A stretch of 64,000 bases of DNA from Sphingosinicella soli. GTDB lineage: Bacteria; Pseudomonadota; Alphaproteobacteria; Sphingomonadales; Sphingomonadaceae. The notes under the pieces are model-generated. The model was given only the letters and a program-made list of their open reading frames with translations. It was not told where the DNA came from and did not search any database. Of the stretch, positions 8,622-20,870 are shown piece by piece; the first letter of the stretch is position 1; each line of letters starts with the position of its first letter. A program made the position numbers and the translations under genes. The stretch covers positions 31,476-95,475 of the forward strand of contig NZ_JACHNZ010000010.1 of the NCBI RefSeq assembly GCF_014199685.1, written 5' to 3'.

Positions 8622-10958
8622 TCAGTCGCGGTCGCCGGCGATGAAGTCCGGCAGACCGCCGCCTTCACCTTCGCTCGACTCTTCGCGGCGCGGACGCTCG
8701 CCGCCCTCTCCGCGATCCCGGCGCGGGCCACGGTCGCGGTCACGACCGCCACCACCGCCGCCGCCACCACCACGGCCACGATCACCGCCGCGGCCGCGAT
8801 CGCCGCCGCCGCGGTCGCTGCGCTCACCGCGCGGACGCTCCTCGCGGGGCGGGCGCGTGTCGGGCAGTTCCTCGCCCGTTTCCTGATTGACGAGGCGCAT
8901 CGACAGGCGAACCTTGCCGCGATCGTCGACGCCGAGCACCTTGACCTTCACGTCCTGGCCTTCGGTGAGCACTTCGGAAACCTTCGCGACGCGCTCTTCC
9001 TTGATCTCGGAGATGTGGACGAGGCCGTCCTTGGCGCCCATGAAGTTCACGAACGCGCCGAAATCGACCATCGACACGACCTTGCCGTTGTAGACCTTGC
9101 CCACTTCCGGCTCGGCGACGATGCCGATGATCCAGTTGCGCGCGGCTTCGATCTTGGCGACGTCCGACGACGCGATCTTGATCGTGCCGTCGTCCTCGAT
9201 GTCCACCTTGGCGCCGGTCTCCGCGACGATCTCGCGGATCACCTTGCCGCCGGTGCCGATCACTTCACGGATCTTGTCCTTCGGGATCGTCATCGTCTCG
9301 ATGCGCGGCGCGTGCGCCGACATCTCGTTGCGGGTGCCGTCGAGCGCCTTGTTCATCTCGTTCAGGATGTGCGCGCGTCCGGCCTTCGCCTGGCTGAGCG
9401 CCACCTTCATGATCTCTTCGGTGATGCCCGCGATCTTGATGTCCATCTGCAGCGACGTGATGCCGAGCTCGGTGCCCGCCACCTTGAAGTCCATGTCGCC
9501 GAGATGATCCTCGTCACCGAGGATGTCGGAGATGACCGCGAAATCCTTGCCTTCCAGGATCAGACCCATCGCGATGCCCGAAACCGGGCGCTTCAGCGGC
9601 ACGCCGGCATCCATCAGCGCCAGCGATCCGCCGCACACCGTCGCCATCGAGGACGAGCCGTTCGACTCGGTGATGTCGGCGATGACGCGCATCGTGTACG
9701 GGAACTCCGCCTTGGTCGGCAGCACGGGGCGCAGCGCGCGCCATGCGAGCTTGCCGTGGCCGACTTCGCGGCGGCCCGGCGCGCCGAAGCGGCCGACTTC
9801 ACCGACCGAATACGGCGGGAAGTTGTAGTGCAGCAGGAAGTTTTCGTGGCTGATGCCGTAGATCGCGTCGATCATCTGCTCGTCGTCGGCGGTGCCGAGC
9901 GTCGTGGTGACGATCGCCTGCGTTTCGCCGCGCGTGAACAGCGCGGAGCCGTGCGTGCGCGGCAGAACCTGCACTTCGGCCATGATCGCGCGAACGTCTT
10001 CCTTGCCGCGACCGTCGATACGGCGGCCGTCCTTCAGGATGGCGCCGCGAACGATGTCGGCTTCCAGCTTCTTGACGAGCTTGCCGAGCTTCATCTTCTC
10101 GGCGGGCTCCGCATCCGCATAGGAGTCCTTCGCCTTGGCGCGCGCGGCGTCGAGCGCGGCGACGCGCTCCTGCTTCACGGTCAGCTTGTAGGCGGCTTCG
10201 ATATCCTTGCCGACGAGCTTCTTGAGCGAGGCCTTCTTCGCGGCGGAACCGTCGTCGAGCTTCAGCTCCCACGGATCCTTGGCAGCCTTCTCGGCGAGGC
10301 GGATGATCGCATCGATGACCTTCTTGCCGTTCTCGTGAACGAACATCACGGCGCCGAGCATCACTTCCTCGGAAAGCTCATGCGCTTCCGATTCCACCAT
10401 CAGCACCGCGTCCATCGTGCCGGCGGCGACGAGGTCGAGCTTCGAGCCTTCGAGGCCACGGCTGGGGTTCAGCACATACTCGCCGTCGACATAGCCGACG
10501 CGGCCACCCGCGATCGGGCCCATGAACGGCACGCCCGAAAGCGTCAGCGCGGCCGACGCGGCGATGAGCGCCAGCACGTCCGGCTCGTTCTCGCCGTCGT
10601 AGCTCAGCACCTGGCAGATCACGTTGATCTCGTTGTAGAAGCCTTCCGGGAACAGCGGACGGATCGGCCGGTCGATAAGACGGCTGGTCAGCGTCTCATG
10701 CTCGGTCGGGCGACCTTCGCGCTTGAAGAAGCCGCCGGGGATACGGCCTGCGGCCGAAAACTTTTCCTGATAGTGCACGGTCAGCGGGAAGAAATCCTGG
10801 CCTTCCTTCACCGACTTCGCAGCCGTCACGGCGCAGAGCACCACGGTTTCACCGAGCGTCGCGAACACCGCGCCGTCGGCCTGACGGGCAACACGGCCCG
10901 TTTCGAGGGTCAGCGTCTGGCCGCCCCACTGCGTTTCAACTTTATGGATATTGAACAT
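8622..10958 (-). CDS. pnp: Polyribonucleotide nucleotidyltransferase (PNPase)
   Basis: 3'-5' phosphorolytic exoribonuclease of RNA decay and part of the degradosome. The 778-aa chain has two RNase PH domains (one with [14 protein letters not shown] and [14 protein letters not shown], the second with [14 protein letters not shown] and [20 protein letters not shown]), a KH domain ([20 protein letters not shown]) and an S1 domain ([15 protein letters not shown]). The last 65 or so residues are Arg/Gly/Asp-rich, ending in [11 protein letters not shown]. The ATG at 10958 is used because the conserved MFNIHKVE starts there and AAGGAA precedes it; a GTG at 10979 is possible. It is the last gene after rpsO. 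Confidence 0.97.
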   Translation of the reverse strand: MFNIHKVETQWGGQTLTLETGRVARQADGAVFATLGETVVLCAVTAAKSVKEGQDFFPLTVHYQEKFSAAGRIPGGFFKREGRPTEHETLTSRLIDRPIRPLFPEGFYNEINVICQVLSYDGENEPDVLALIAASAALTLSGVPFMGPIAGGRVGYVDGEYVLNPSRGLEGSKLDLVAAGTMDAVLMVESEAHELSEEVMLGAVMFVHENGKKVIDAIIRLAEKAAKDPWELKLDDGSAAKKASLKKLVGKDIEAAYKLTVKQERVAALDAARAKAKDSYADAEPAEKMKLGKLVKKLEADIVRGAILKDGRRIDGRGKEDVRAIMAEVQVLPRTHGSALFTRGETQAIVTTTLGTADDEQMIDAIYGISHENFLLHYNFPPYSVGEVGRFGAPGRREVGHGKLAWRALRPVLPTKAEFPYTMRVIADITESNGSSSMATVCGGSLALMDAGVPLKRPVSGIAMGLILEGKDFAVISDILGDEDHLGDMDFKVAGTELGITSLQMDIKIAGITEEIMKVALSQAKAGRAHILNEMNKALDGTRNEMSAHAPRIETMTIPKDKIREVIGTGGKVIREIVAETGAKVDIEDDGTIKIASSDVAKIEAARNWIIGIVAEPEVGKVYNGKVVSMVDFGAFVNFMGAKDGLVHISEIKEERVAKVSEVLTEGQDVKVKVLGVDDRGKVRLSMRLVNQETGEELPDTRPPREERPRGERSDRGGGDRGRGGDRGRGGGGGGGGGRDRDRGPRRDRGEGGERPRREESSEGEGGGLPDFIAGDRD

Positions 10959-11100
10959 CTGTTTTTCCGTTTCCTTCACGGCCGGTCAAAAACGGGCCCT
11001 ATGCCCGCCCGGCCTCCATCGTCCGTTCCCGCGCCTATCGCGGTGAACGGTTTGCGCACGGCGGCAAGCCAATTCGCATGCCGTACCTTGAATACGAAAC

Positions 11101-11120
11101 GGGCGCCGTGCGCGGCGCCC
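11101..11120 (-). terminator. Hairpin between rpsO and pnp
   Basis: A perfect 7-bp stem (GGGCGCC / GGCGCCC) with a 6-base loop lies 15 bases after rpsO, followed on the minus strand by GTTTCGTATT. It may be a partial terminator or an RNA-processing site between rpsO and pnp, where other bacteria also cleave or attenuate the transcript. The U tract is weak. Confidence 0.5.
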
Positions 11121-11135
11121 GAGACGAACCTTGTT

Positions 11136-11405
11136 TTACTTGCGAAGCCCGAGCTTCCCGATGAGGTCGGTGTACCGCCCCTCGTCCTTGCGCTTCAGAT
11201 AATCGAGCAGCGTGCGCCGCTTGTTCACCAGCATCAGCAGTCCGCGCCGTGAATGGTTGTCCTTGGCGTGGCTCTTGAAGTGCTCGGTGAGGTTCGAGAT
11301 GCGCTCGGTGAGGATCGAGACCTGGACTTCGGGGCTGCCGGTGTCGCCTTCGGCGCGGGCATGTTCCTTGATAAGCGCTTCCTTGCGCTCGGCTGTAATC
11401 GACAT
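11136..11405 (-). CDS. rpsO: 30S ribosomal protein uS15
   Basis: An 89-aa small-subunit protein that binds 16S rRNA helices 20-22 early in assembly. The full-length sequence shows the typical [16 protein letters not shown], [25 protein letters not shown] and RYxxLIxKLGLRK blocks. It sits between truB and pnp, the usual order. A hairpin separates it from pnp. Confidence 0.98.
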   Translation of the reverse strand: MSITAERKEALIKEHARAEGDTGSPEVQVSILTERISNLTEHFKSHAKDNHSRRGLLMLVNKRRTLLDYLKRKDEGRYTDLIGKLGLRK

Positions 11406-11420
11406 CGTGACTCCTTCGTT

Positions 11421-12302
11421 CTAGAGGTTGAAGCCCCGCTCCACACGGACCGTTCCCGCTTCAACGCGGGCGAGCGCGACAGGCACTGCGTCCAGCATCG
11501 CGACCACGAGTCCGTCCGGTTCGGGACGTCCGGCGAGCGTCTGGCCCGATTTGAGCCGGGCCGCTTCGCCGGGGTTGACCGCCAGAGCCGGGATGTCGTC
11601 CAGCCCCGCGGTCAGCGGCAACAGTGCCGCTATAAGGCGCTGCTCCATAGCGAGTTCGCCGAGTTTGTCCAGCGATATCGCGCCTTCCAGGCCGAACGGC
11701 CCCGCCTGCGTACGCCGCAGCATGACGACGTGGCCGACCGTGCCGAGCGCCTCCGCGATGTCGCGCGCCAGGCTCCGCACATAGGTGCCCTTGGAGGAGG
11801 AAACCGAGAACGTCGCCGTCTCGCCGTCCGTCTCTACAAGCCGCAGCGCGTGGATCGTCACCGCGCGCGGCGGCAGCACCACCGTCTCCCCTGCCCGCGC
11901 CCGCGCATAGGCCCGCTGTCCATCGACCTTCAGCGCCGAATAGGCGGGCGGGCGCTGCGAAATGGGGCCGGTGAAGCGCGGCAGGATCGCCTCGATCGCC
12001 GCGCGCGACGGGCGCACGTCCGATGTCGCCACCACCGCGCCTTCGGCATCCTCGGTTTCGGTCGCCGCGCCGAAGCGCACGGTGAAGGCATAGGCCTTGT
12101 CGCCGTTCAGCATCCGCCCGGTCAGCTTGGTCGCCTCGCCGAGCGCGATCGGCAGCACGCCGGTCGCCAGCGGATCGAGCGTACCGCCGTGGCCGATCTT
12201 CGGTTTCGGCAACCCCGCCTGACGCCACAGCCGTTTTATCGCGGCAACGCCCTGCGCCGAGGTCAGCCCCAGCGGCTTGTCGAGAATGATCCAGCCGTTC
12301 AC
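11421..12302 (-). CDS. truB: tRNA pseudouridine(55) synthase TruB
   Basis: Makes pseudouridine 55 in the T-loop of tRNAs. The 293-aa product has the catalytic aspartate in GGTLDPLATGVL (Asp43), the KxGHGGTLDP entry, KxYxFTVRFG and SSKGTYVRSLxRDI. The C-terminal part forms the small PUA-like end. The start is GTG at 12302, chosen because the conserved NGWIILDKPLGLTS begins right after it; no strong Shine-Dalgarno is seen. The frame runs on upstream but overlaps the exported-protein gene at 12335-12730, so that extension is not real. Confidence 0.95.
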   Translation of the reverse strand: MNGWIILDKPLGLTSAQGVAAIKRLWRQAGLPKPKIGHGGTLDPLATGVLPIALGEATKLTGRMLNGDKAYAFTVRFGAATETEDAEGAVVATSDVRPSRAAIEAILPRFTGPISQRPPAYSALKVDGQRAYARARAGETVVLPPRAVTIHALRLVETDGETATFSVSSSKGTYVRSLARDIAEALGTVGHVVMLRRTQAGPFGLEGAISLDKLGELAMEQRLIAALLPLTAGLDDIPALAVNPGEAARLKSGQTLAGRPEPDGLVVAMLDAVPVALARVEAGTVRVERGFNL

Positions 12303-12334
12303 GCGTGCGGCTTTAACGCTGCACGCCGCGCGTG

Positions 12335-12730
12335 TCAGTCTTCTTTGCTGGCGGCCTTTTCGGCTTTGGCCTTTTTGCCGGGGTCTTCCGCCGTCACCAG
12401 GCTTTTCAGCTGGCAGGTGCGCCCGTCGACGAGGATCTGCCCGAACTTGTCGAGTGTGCCCGCGCCCTTGGTGACGAAGCCGATCGCGTTCGCGAAGTTC
12501 AGGCCCGTGCAGGGGCCCATCGTCTCGGCATAATACCAGCGGCCGGTCTGGCCCTCGATATAGAGCGCGCGGTCGCTTTCGGCGCGGAAGTTCCGAATGC
12601 CGGTCGTGTCGGCGAAGGGAATGCGCGCGTCCTCGCCGAACGTCGCCTGCGGTTCGGCCGCGCCCGCCGGAACGACGGAAAGGAGCGCGGCGACAGCGCC
12701 CGCTCCGGCAGCCTGGAAAAGGGTCTTCAT
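12335..12730 (-). CDS. Exported DUF6491-like protein
   Basis: A 131-aa protein with a signal peptide (MKTLFQAAGAGAVAALLS, cleavage near AGA-AEPQ). The mature part resembles small sphingomonad proteins of the DUF6491 type: an IRNFRAESDRALYIEGQTGRWYY segment, two cysteines (PCTGL near residue 74 and RTCQL near 106) that could form a disulfide, and a Lys/Ala/Glu-rich tail. Function is unknown. It sits inside the rimP-pnp operon between rbfA and truB, an unusual location for an exported protein; 149 bases separate it from rbfA, so it may have its own promoter. The family name comes from recall of sequence patterns only. Confidence 0.6.
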   Translation of the reverse strand: MKTLFQAAGAGAVAALLSVVPAGAAEPQATFGEDARIPFADTTGIRNFRAESDRALYIEGQTGRWYYAETMGPCTGLNFANAIGFVTKGAGTLDKFGQILVDGRTCQLKSLVTAEDPGKKAKAEKAASKED

Positions 12731-12879
12731 GCTCTGTCTCCTTCGCCCCGCTTTTCACTCCCGGAGGCTGAACGCCCACTGAGCGGCGCGGTCAGTTCCC
12801 GTTCAGGCCGACGCGTGGAAATACGGCTTCGCCGTCAGCCCGGCGTTTCGATCGGAACCGGCGGCGGCTTCGGCAGGCG

Positions 12880-13269
12880 TCAATCGTCGCCGAGGTCGCG
12901 CGCCACCTTGGGGTCGCGCAGCAGCGCATCGATGCGGCTGGCTTCTTCATAGCTCTCGTCGAGCCGGAACTTCAGATTGGGCGTGTATTTGGTGGACATC
13001 GACCGCGCCACCTCGCCGCGCAGGAACTTCGCGTTCCGGCGAAGCGCCGCGAGCACCTCTTCGTCATCGCCGCCGAGCGCCTTCACGAAGGCGGTGGCGA
13101 TGCGCAGGTCCGGCGAGACGCGCACTTCGCTCACCGAAACGATGTGTTTTTCGAGCACGGGATCACGCACCTCGCCGCGCCCGAGCACGCTCGCGAGCAC
13201 ATGGCGCACCTGCTCACCGATCCGCAGCAAACGAACCGATTTGCCTTCGGGGGTTTGCATCTGCCGCAT
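12880..13269 (-). CDS. rbfA: Ribosome-binding factor A
   Basis: A single KH-domain protein that helps mature the 16S rRNA 5' end and 30S subunits, notably in the cold. The 129-aa product has [36 protein letters not shown], the [24 protein letters not shown] helix and the closing [19 protein letters not shown], as in other RbfA proteins. It is 20 bases downstream of infB in the standard operon order. Confidence 0.96.
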   Translation of the reverse strand: MRQMQTPEGKSVRLLRIGEQVRHVLASVLGRGEVRDPVLEKHIVSVSEVRVSPDLRIATAFVKALGGDDEEVLAALRRNAKFLRGEVARSMSTKYTPNLKFRLDESYEEASRIDALLRDPKVARDLGDD

Positions 13270-13289
13270 AGGGTTCCCGCGCGAACGCC

Positions 13290-15839
<2,550 letters not shown>

Positions 15840-15848
15840 TCGTACCCT

Positions 15849-16502
15849 TTACAACCCAAGTCCAGCAGACGGCGCACCGTCCGCGTTTTCGATTCCGTCA
15901 TGCAGACCAAGATACGCGCGCCAACGGCCGACCGCAGACTCCACGCGCAGCGCGGCCTGCCGGTCGCGAAGCGCGGCGTGTACCACATTGGCCTGCCCCA
16001 GTGCCAAGGACAATTCATCCCGGCCCGCCGGCAACGCGATTGCTTTGGCCTTTCCGCCCGCCGAATGCAACCGCTGCGCCAGCTTGCGCACGCCGTCGGG
16101 CGCCGCGTCGGCGGCGTGCAGCACAAGCCGCGCCTCGCCGCTGTCCACCGCCGCCGCGATCCGGTCGCTGCCCAGAAGCAGGTTCCCCGAACGCAGCTCC
16201 AGCCCCAGCCGATCGAGCGCGGCGCGCTTCAACCCCGCTTCGATACGCGCCGCCATGCCTTCGGGCACGTGCTTCACATCGCCCTTGAAGGCGCGTTGCA
16301 GCGCGCCCCTCAGCTTGCCCTTGGCTTCCGCCTCCGCGACGAGCGCGTGGTCGGGCTTCACCCATGCGCCGCGACCCGGCGCGCGCGCGCCGATGTCCGG
16401 CAGAACCTCGCCGTCGGGGGAAAGGGCCAGACGCAGCAGTGCGTCCCGTCCCTCCCGCTCACCGCTTATTATGCAGCGACGTTCGGGCTCATGCTTGGGC
16501 AT
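15849..16502 (-). CDS. ylxR: YlxR-family RNA-binding protein (DUF448) with L7Ae-like C-terminal domain
   Basis: A 217-aa protein. The N-terminal YlxR/DUF448 domain shows RRCIISGE, then [27 protein letters not shown], the usual PDG...GRGAW pattern. A second domain (about 85-185), with [39 protein letters not shown], resembles an L7Ae/L30e-type RNA-binding fold, a common alphaproteobacterial arrangement. YlxR is thought to bind RNA around translation or RNase P function; the exact role is unsettled. The ATG at 16502 is chosen at [10 protein letters not shown]; upstream in-frame sequence lies inside nusA and is a shadow. The start overlaps the nusA end by 14 bases. Confidence 0.88.
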   Translation of the reverse strand: MPKHEPERRCIISGEREGRDALLRLALSPDGEVLPDIGARAPGRGAWVKPDHALVAEAEAKGKLRGALQRAFKGDVKHVPEGMAARIEAGLKRAALDRLGLELRSGNLLLGSDRIAAAVDSGEARLVLHAADAAPDGVRKLAQRLHSAGGKAKAIALPAGRDELSLALGQANVVHAALRDRQAALRVESAVGRWRAYLGLHDGIENADGAPSAGLGL

Positions 16503-18045
16503 CCGCAGGGGCGTCCTCCCCGGAGTCGTCGCCCTCGAACCAATGGGCGCGGGCCGCCATGATGATGCGGTTGCCGTCGGCCTCGCTGAGACCGAATTCC
16601 TTGAGCACGCCCTCGCGCTTCGAGACGAGTTCGTCCGTCGCGAGATCGCCGAGATCATCGAGCGTCTTGATGCCCGCCTTGCCGAGCGTGACGAGCATCT
16701 TCTCCGAAAGCCCCTCGATCGCGGCAAGCGCATCCTCGACGCCGAGCGCACGGCGCTCTTCGCGGGCTGCGGCCTCGCGGCGCTCCAGCCCCTCGGTCGC
16801 GCGGTTCTGGAGTTCGCCCGCGAGATCCTCGTCGAAGCCTTCGATCGCCGCCAGCTCGCTGGTCTCGACGTAAGCGACCTCTTCGAGTTCCGTGAAGCCT
16901 TCGGCGACGAGCAGCTGCGCCAGCGTCTCGTCCACGTCGAGTTCGTTCATGAACAGCTCGGAGCGTTCGACGAATTCCTTCTGGCGGCGTTCGCTCTCGT
17001 CGGCCTCGGTCATGATGTCGATCTGGTGGCCGGTCAGCTGGCTGGCGAGGCGCACGTTCTGGCCGCGTCGACCGATGGCGAGCGAAAGCTGGTCGTCGGG
17101 AACGACCACTTCGATGCGCTGCTCTTCCTCGTCGATCACCACCTTGGAGACTTCAGCGGGCTGCAGCGCGTTCACCACGAAGGTCGCGATGTCGGGCGAC
17201 CACGGGATGATGTCGATCTTCTCGCCCTGCAGTTCCTGCACCACCGCCTGCACGCGGCTGCCCTTCATGCCGACGCACGCGCCGACCGGATCGATCGACG
17301 AATCGCGGCTGATGACGCCGATCTTGGCGCGGCTGCCCGGATCGCGGGCGACGGCCTTGATCTCGATGATGCCGTCGTAGATTTCGGGCACTTCCTGCGC
17401 GAACAGCTTCTTCATGTATTCGCCCGCCGCGCGCGACAGGAAAATCTGCGGCCCGCGGTTTTCGCGGCGCACGTCCTTGATGAGGCACCGCACGCGGTCG
17501 TTGACGCGCAGAATTTCGCGCGGGATCTGCTGGTCGCGGCGGATGACGCCCTCGGCGCGGCCGAGATCGACGACGACGTGGCCGAACTCGACGCGCTTCA
17601 CGACGCCCGTCGTCACCTCGTTCACGCGATCCTTGAATTCCTCGTACTGGCGCTCACGCTCGGCATCGCGCACCTTCTGCACGATCACCTGCTTGGCGGC
17701 CTGCGCGGCGATGCGCCCGAACTCGATCGGCGGCAGCGGATCGACGACGAAGTCGCCGATGTCGTTCTTCTTGTCGCGCTTCTGCGCATCCACGATGCTG
17801 ATCTGCTTGAAGTGATCCTCCGGCGCCTCGACCACTTCGAGCACGCGCCACAGGCGCATTTCGCCGGACTGCGAATCGATCTTCGCGCGAATGTCGTTCT
17901 CGGCGCCGTAGCGGGCGCGCGCCGCGCGCTGGACGGCCTCTTCCATCGCCTCGATCACGATCGCGCGATCGATCGACTTCTCGCGCGCAACAGCATCGGC
18001 AATCGCCAGAAGCTCGGCCTTGTTGGCGGAAATCGCGGTGGCCAT
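16489..18045 (-). CDS. nusA: Transcription termination/antitermination factor NusA
   Basis: RNA polymerase-associated factor that modulates pausing, termination and antitermination. The 518-aa order is the N-terminal RNAP-binding domain, S1 ([16 protein letters not shown]), KH1 and KH2 ([46 protein letters not shown]), then two C-terminal acidic helix-hairpin repeats ([32 protein letters not shown]) as in the long proteobacterial form. The ATG at 18045 has GAGGAAG upstream and shares one base with the rimP stop; a TTG one codon earlier is less likely. Confidence 0.97.
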   Translation of the reverse strand: MATAISANKAELLAIADAVAREKSIDRAIVIEAMEEAVQRAARARYGAENDIRAKIDSQSGEMRLWRVLEVVEAPEDHFKQISIVDAQKRDKKNDIGDFVVDPLPPIEFGRIAAQAAKQVIVQKVRDAERERQYEEFKDRVNEVTTGVVKRVEFGHVVVDLGRAEGVIRRDQQIPREILRVNDRVRCLIKDVRRENRGPQIFLSRAAGEYMKKLFAQEVPEIYDGIIEIKAVARDPGSRAKIGVISRDSSIDPVGACVGMKGSRVQAVVQELQGEKIDIIPWSPDIATFVVNALQPAEVSKVVIDEEEQRIEVVVPDDQLSLAIGRRGQNVRLASQLTGHQIDIMTEADESERRQKEFVERSELFMNELDVDETLAQLLVAEGFTELEEVAYVETSELAAIEGFDEDLAGELQNRATEGLERREAAAREERRALGVEDALAAIEGLSEKMLVTLGKAGIKTLDDLGDLATDELVSKREGVLKEFGLSEADGNRIIMAARAHWFEGDDSGEDAPADAQA

Positions 18046-18578
18046 CAATCGTCTTCCTCTTCTTCGTCTATCTCGTCCGCGCCCTCGTCGGAGAGCGGCT
18101 TCGTTGCCTTGATGAGTTCGTCCGTCAGCACCAGCTTCGCACTGACGATGCCTGCAAACGGGAGCGCAGTCTCACCGAATCCTTCGACCGCGATGCGCAC
18201 CATAGCATCATCTACGCCCAGAAGGTGCCCCTGAAACCGCTTCCGGCCTTCAAGGGGTTCGGCAAGCTGAATCTTCGCGACATGCCCGGACCAGTCCGTG
18301 AAGTCCTGAAGGCGCGTCAGCGGGCGGTCGATGCCCGGCGAGCTGACTTCCAGACTATACTCGTCGGGGATCGGATCCTTCTCGTCGAGCATGTCCGACA
18401 CGCGGCGGCTGAGCGACGTGCACTGCTCGATGGTCAGCTGCCGCGTGGCTGGGTCTTCCGCCATCACCTGCAGCGTCAGCCCGCCTGCGCCGTTCATCAT
18501 CACGACGCGCACGAGATTGAAGCCCATCGCGGTTGCGATCGGTTCCACCAGTGCCTCGAGCGCCTTCGTGTCCGTCAA
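18045..18578 (-). CDS. rimP: Ribosome maturation factor RimP
   Basis: Needed for 30S subunit maturation. The 177-aa product has the N-terminal alpha/beta domain ([19 protein letters not shown]), the conserved [31 protein letters not shown] and a C-terminal Sm-like barrel ([17 protein letters not shown]), plus a strongly acidic end. The start appears to be TTG at 18578, since the conserved [13 protein letters not shown] starts there. It is the first gene of the minus-strand operon, whose promoter should lie in the 214-base gap up to the divergent gene at 18793; I do not see a clear box set. Confidence 0.93.
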   Translation of the reverse strand: MTDTKALEALVEPIATAMGFNLVRVVMMNGAGGLTLQVMAEDPATRQLTIEQCTSLSRRVSDMLDEKDPIPDEYSLEVSSPGIDRPLTRLQDFTDWSGHVAKIQLAEPLEGRKRFQGHLLGVDDAMVRIAVEGFGETALPFAGIVSAKLVLTDELIKATKPLSDEGADEIDEEEEDD

Positions 18579-18792
18579 ATTCGGCTTCCCTTGCGGATAA
18601 ACCCCGTCGGCGCCGGCCCCGATCCCTGGAACCGACCTCCTCTTGGACTACCCATGTGGAGAACGCCGCTCATATAGGCAAAAAGCCGACCGCCCGCAAG
18701 AGCGCCCGGCGCGCTGTTCGTCATCGTCATTTGTCAGGCGCCCGACATCCCGCTAGCCTGCGCGCAACCCCCGAATGGAGATATCAGAGACG

Positions 18793-19959
18793 ATGATCCG
18801 CACCTTTACCGCGCTCGCCATGGTTTCCGCCCTCAGCCTCGCCGCTTGCGGCGCAAACGGCACCGACACCGGCAACACCGGCAACACCGAAACGGCAGAG
18901 ACGCCGACGGCCGCGGCCGACGCCGACGCCAAGCCCTTCACGTCAGCCGAAATGGGCAAATTCGATGAACCGTGGGCGATGGCGTTTCTCCCCGACGGCC
19001 GCATTCTCGTCACCGAGAAGAAGGGCGTGCTCAAGCTCGTCCGTCTGGGCGGCGAAACGCTGGACGTCGCGGGCGTGCCCAAGGTCGATTACGGCGGGCA
19101 GGGCGGGCTCGGCGATGTCGCGCTCCACCCCGATTTCGCGAACAACGCCTACATCTACCTCAGCTACGCCGAAGCCGGCGACGGCGACACGCGCGGCGCG
19201 GCGCTCGCGCGCGGCAAGCTGCTGCTCGACGGCACGCCCCGCATCGAGGGGCTGCAGGTGATCTGGCGGCAGGAGCCCAAGGTCACCGGCCGGGGCCACT
19301 ACGGCCACCGCATCGCGTTCGGCCCCGACGGCATGATGTACGTGTCGAGCGGCGATCGTCAGAAGTTCGATCCCGCGCAGGATCTGAACGCCAACCTCGG
19401 CAAGATCGTCCGCCTTTCCGATACGGGCATGATCCCGTCCGACAATCCGTTCTACGATCAGGGCCGGGTGAAGGCGCAGGTCTGGGCCTACGGCCTCCGC
19501 AACCCGCTCGGCATCGATTTCGACGATGAAGGCCGTCTCTGGGAAATGGAGATGGGCCCGGCGGGCGGCGACGAGCTCAACCTCATCCGCAAGGGCGTGA
19601 ACTACGGCTATCCGACGGTCTCGAACGGCGACCATTACGACGGAAGGCCGATCCCCGATCACAAGCCCGGCGACGGTTTCGAACCGCCGAAGGTTTTCTG
19701 GAACCCGGCGATCTCGCCTTCCAGCCTGCTCATCTACAAGGGCGACCTGTTCCCCGCGTGGAAGGGCGACGCCTTCATCGGCGCACTTTCGGGCGAGGCC
19801 CTGGTCCGCGTCGACCTCAACGGCGAAACCGCGACCAAGGCCGACGAATGGCCGATGAGCGCCCGCATCCGCTCCGTCGAGCAGGGCCCCGACGGCGCGA
19901 TCTGGCTGCTCGAAGACGGCGAAACCGCCCGCCTGCTCAAACTGACCCCCGCCAACTGA
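18793..19959 (+). CDS. PQQ-dependent sugar dehydrogenase-type lipoprotein (soluble aldose dehydrogenase family)
   Basis: A 388-aa six-bladed propeller protein of the soluble PQQ glucose/aldose sugar dehydrogenase family (YliI type), which oxidises sugars in the periplasm. Motifs seen are FDEPWAMAFLPDGRILVTEKKG, GGLGDVALHPDF, RGHYGHRIAFGPDGMMYVSSGDR, VWAYGLRNPLGIDFD, and EMGPAGGDELNLIRKGVNYGYP. The signal ends in a lipobox (LSLAAC), followed by a Thr/Gly/Asn/Ala linker, so it is membrane anchored. The ATG at 18793 is preferred over one six codons upstream because the signal peptide starts there. No pqq synthesis genes are in view. The substrate is not deducible. Confidence 0.85.
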   Translation: MIRTFTALAMVSALSLAACGANGTDTGNTGNTETAETPTAAADADAKPFTSAEMGKFDEPWAMAFLPDGRILVTEKKGVLKLVRLGGETLDVAGVPKVDYGGQGGLGDVALHPDFANNAYIYLSYAEAGDGDTRGAALARGKLLLDGTPRIEGLQVIWRQEPKVTGRGHYGHRIAFGPDGMMYVSSGDRQKFDPAQDLNANLGKIVRLSDTGMIPSDNPFYDQGRVKAQVWAYGLRNPLGIDFDDEGRLWEMEMGPAGGDELNLIRKGVNYGYPTVSNGDHYDGRPIPDHKPGDGFEPPKVFWNPAISPSSLLIYKGDLFPAWKGDAFIGALSGEALVRVDLNGETATKADEWPMSARIRSVEQGPDGAIWLLEDGETARLLKLTPAN

Positions 19960-19971
19960 TAACCTAAAAAG

Positions 19972-19993
19972 CCCCTCCCCTTCAGGGGAGGGG
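19972..19993. repeat. G-rich intergenic hairpin repeat, copy 1 (possible terminator)
   Basis: A perfect 9-bp stem (CCCCTCCCC / GGGGAGGGG) with the loop TTCA lies just after the sugar dehydrogenase gene and is followed by TTGGGGTGGGG. Related C/G-only hairpins recur in this window near 22274, 39606, 39680 and 62600, always between genes. It may also end transcription of the upstream gene. Confidence 0.75.
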
Positions 19994-20061
19994 TTGGGGT
20001 GGGGCGGTCCCAGCAAATGCCTCTTTGTTAGGGAAGGGCGTCAACCGCCGCGTCAGAACCC

Positions 20062-20859
20062 TCAGCGGTCGGTCCACACCGGATCGCGCTTGGCAATGAA
20101 GGCGCCGATGCCCTCGCAGGCGTCGGCCGCCATCATGTTGTCCGCCATCACGGTGGACGCATAGGCATAGGCCTCGGCAAGCGGCATCTCGCGCTGCGCG
20201 TAGAACGCGCGCTTGCCGATGCCGACCGTCAGCTGCGAGCGCGCCGCGATCTGCGCGGCAAGCGCCATCGTCTGCGCGGTGAGCGCGGCATCCTCCACCA
20301 CGCGGTTGACAAGGCCGATCTCCGCCGCGCGCGCCGCGTCGATCAGATCGCCGGTCAGCAGCATCTCCATCGCGTGCTTGGCGGAAAGGTTGCGCGTCAG
20401 CGCCACCATCGGCGTCGAGCAGAACAGCCCGATCCGCACGCCCGGCGTTGCGAACCGCGCCGCCTTGCCCGCAACCGCAAGATCGCAACTCGCGACAAGC
20501 TGGCACCCCGCCGCCGTCGCCACACCCGCCACCTCGGCGATCACCGGGCAGCGGTGGTTCACGACCTCCTGCATCAACTGGCCGCACGCCTCGAACAGCG
20601 CAACGAACCCCCCGCGCCCGCCATCATCCGCCGTGCGCGCGCCGTCCAGCTCCTTCAGATCGTGCCCGGCGGAAAACACATGCCCCGCCGCCGCGATCAC
20701 GATCACACGCACATTGCGGTCGGCATCCGCATCGCGGAGCGCCGCCCGCAGCGCCTCGATCATGGCGAACGACAGACTGTTGCGCGAAGACGCCGCGTTC
20801 AGCGTAAGGCGAAGAACGCCGCCCTCCAGCGCGGAAATGACAGGGGTTTCATCGGTCAT
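20062..20859 (-). CDS. Enoyl-CoA hydratase/isomerase-family protein, ECHDC3-like
   Basis: A 265-aa crotonase-fold protein: FSAGHDLKEL near residue 65 and the second oxyanion region GVATAAGCQLVASCDLAVA. The stretch ATPGVRIGLFCSTPMVALTRNL is typical of the ECHDC3 branch (bacterial and mitochondrial), in which the two catalytic glutamates of true enoyl-CoA hydratases are absent. Hydratase activity is therefore doubtful. The ATG at 20859 is chosen at MTDETPVISAL; the frame stays open upstream into trmB sequence. It is the downstream partner of trmB, 11 bases apart. Confidence 0.8.
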   Translation of the reverse strand: MTDETPVISALEGGVLRLTLNAASSRNSLSFAMIEALRAALRDADADRNVRVIVIAAAGHVFSAGHDLKELDGARTADDGGRGGFVALFEACGQLMQEVVNHRCPVIAEVAGVATAAGCQLVASCDLAVAGKAARFATPGVRIGLFCSTPMVALTRNLSAKHAMEMLLTGDLIDAARAAEIGLVNRVVEDAALTAQTMALAAQIAARSQLTVGIGKRAFYAQREMPLAEAYAYASTVMADNMMAADACEGIGAFIAKRDPVWTDR

Positions 20860-20870
20860 GTCGTGCGTCC

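Noticed and set aside
8619..11252. Plus-strand open frame of about 877 codons opposite pnp
   Set aside because: Pure antisense shadow of PNPase codons; no start signal or domain.
12303..12779. N-terminal extension of TruB to 452 aa
   Set aside because: The extra sequence is a different frame of the exported-protein gene; the conserved TruB start lies at 12302.
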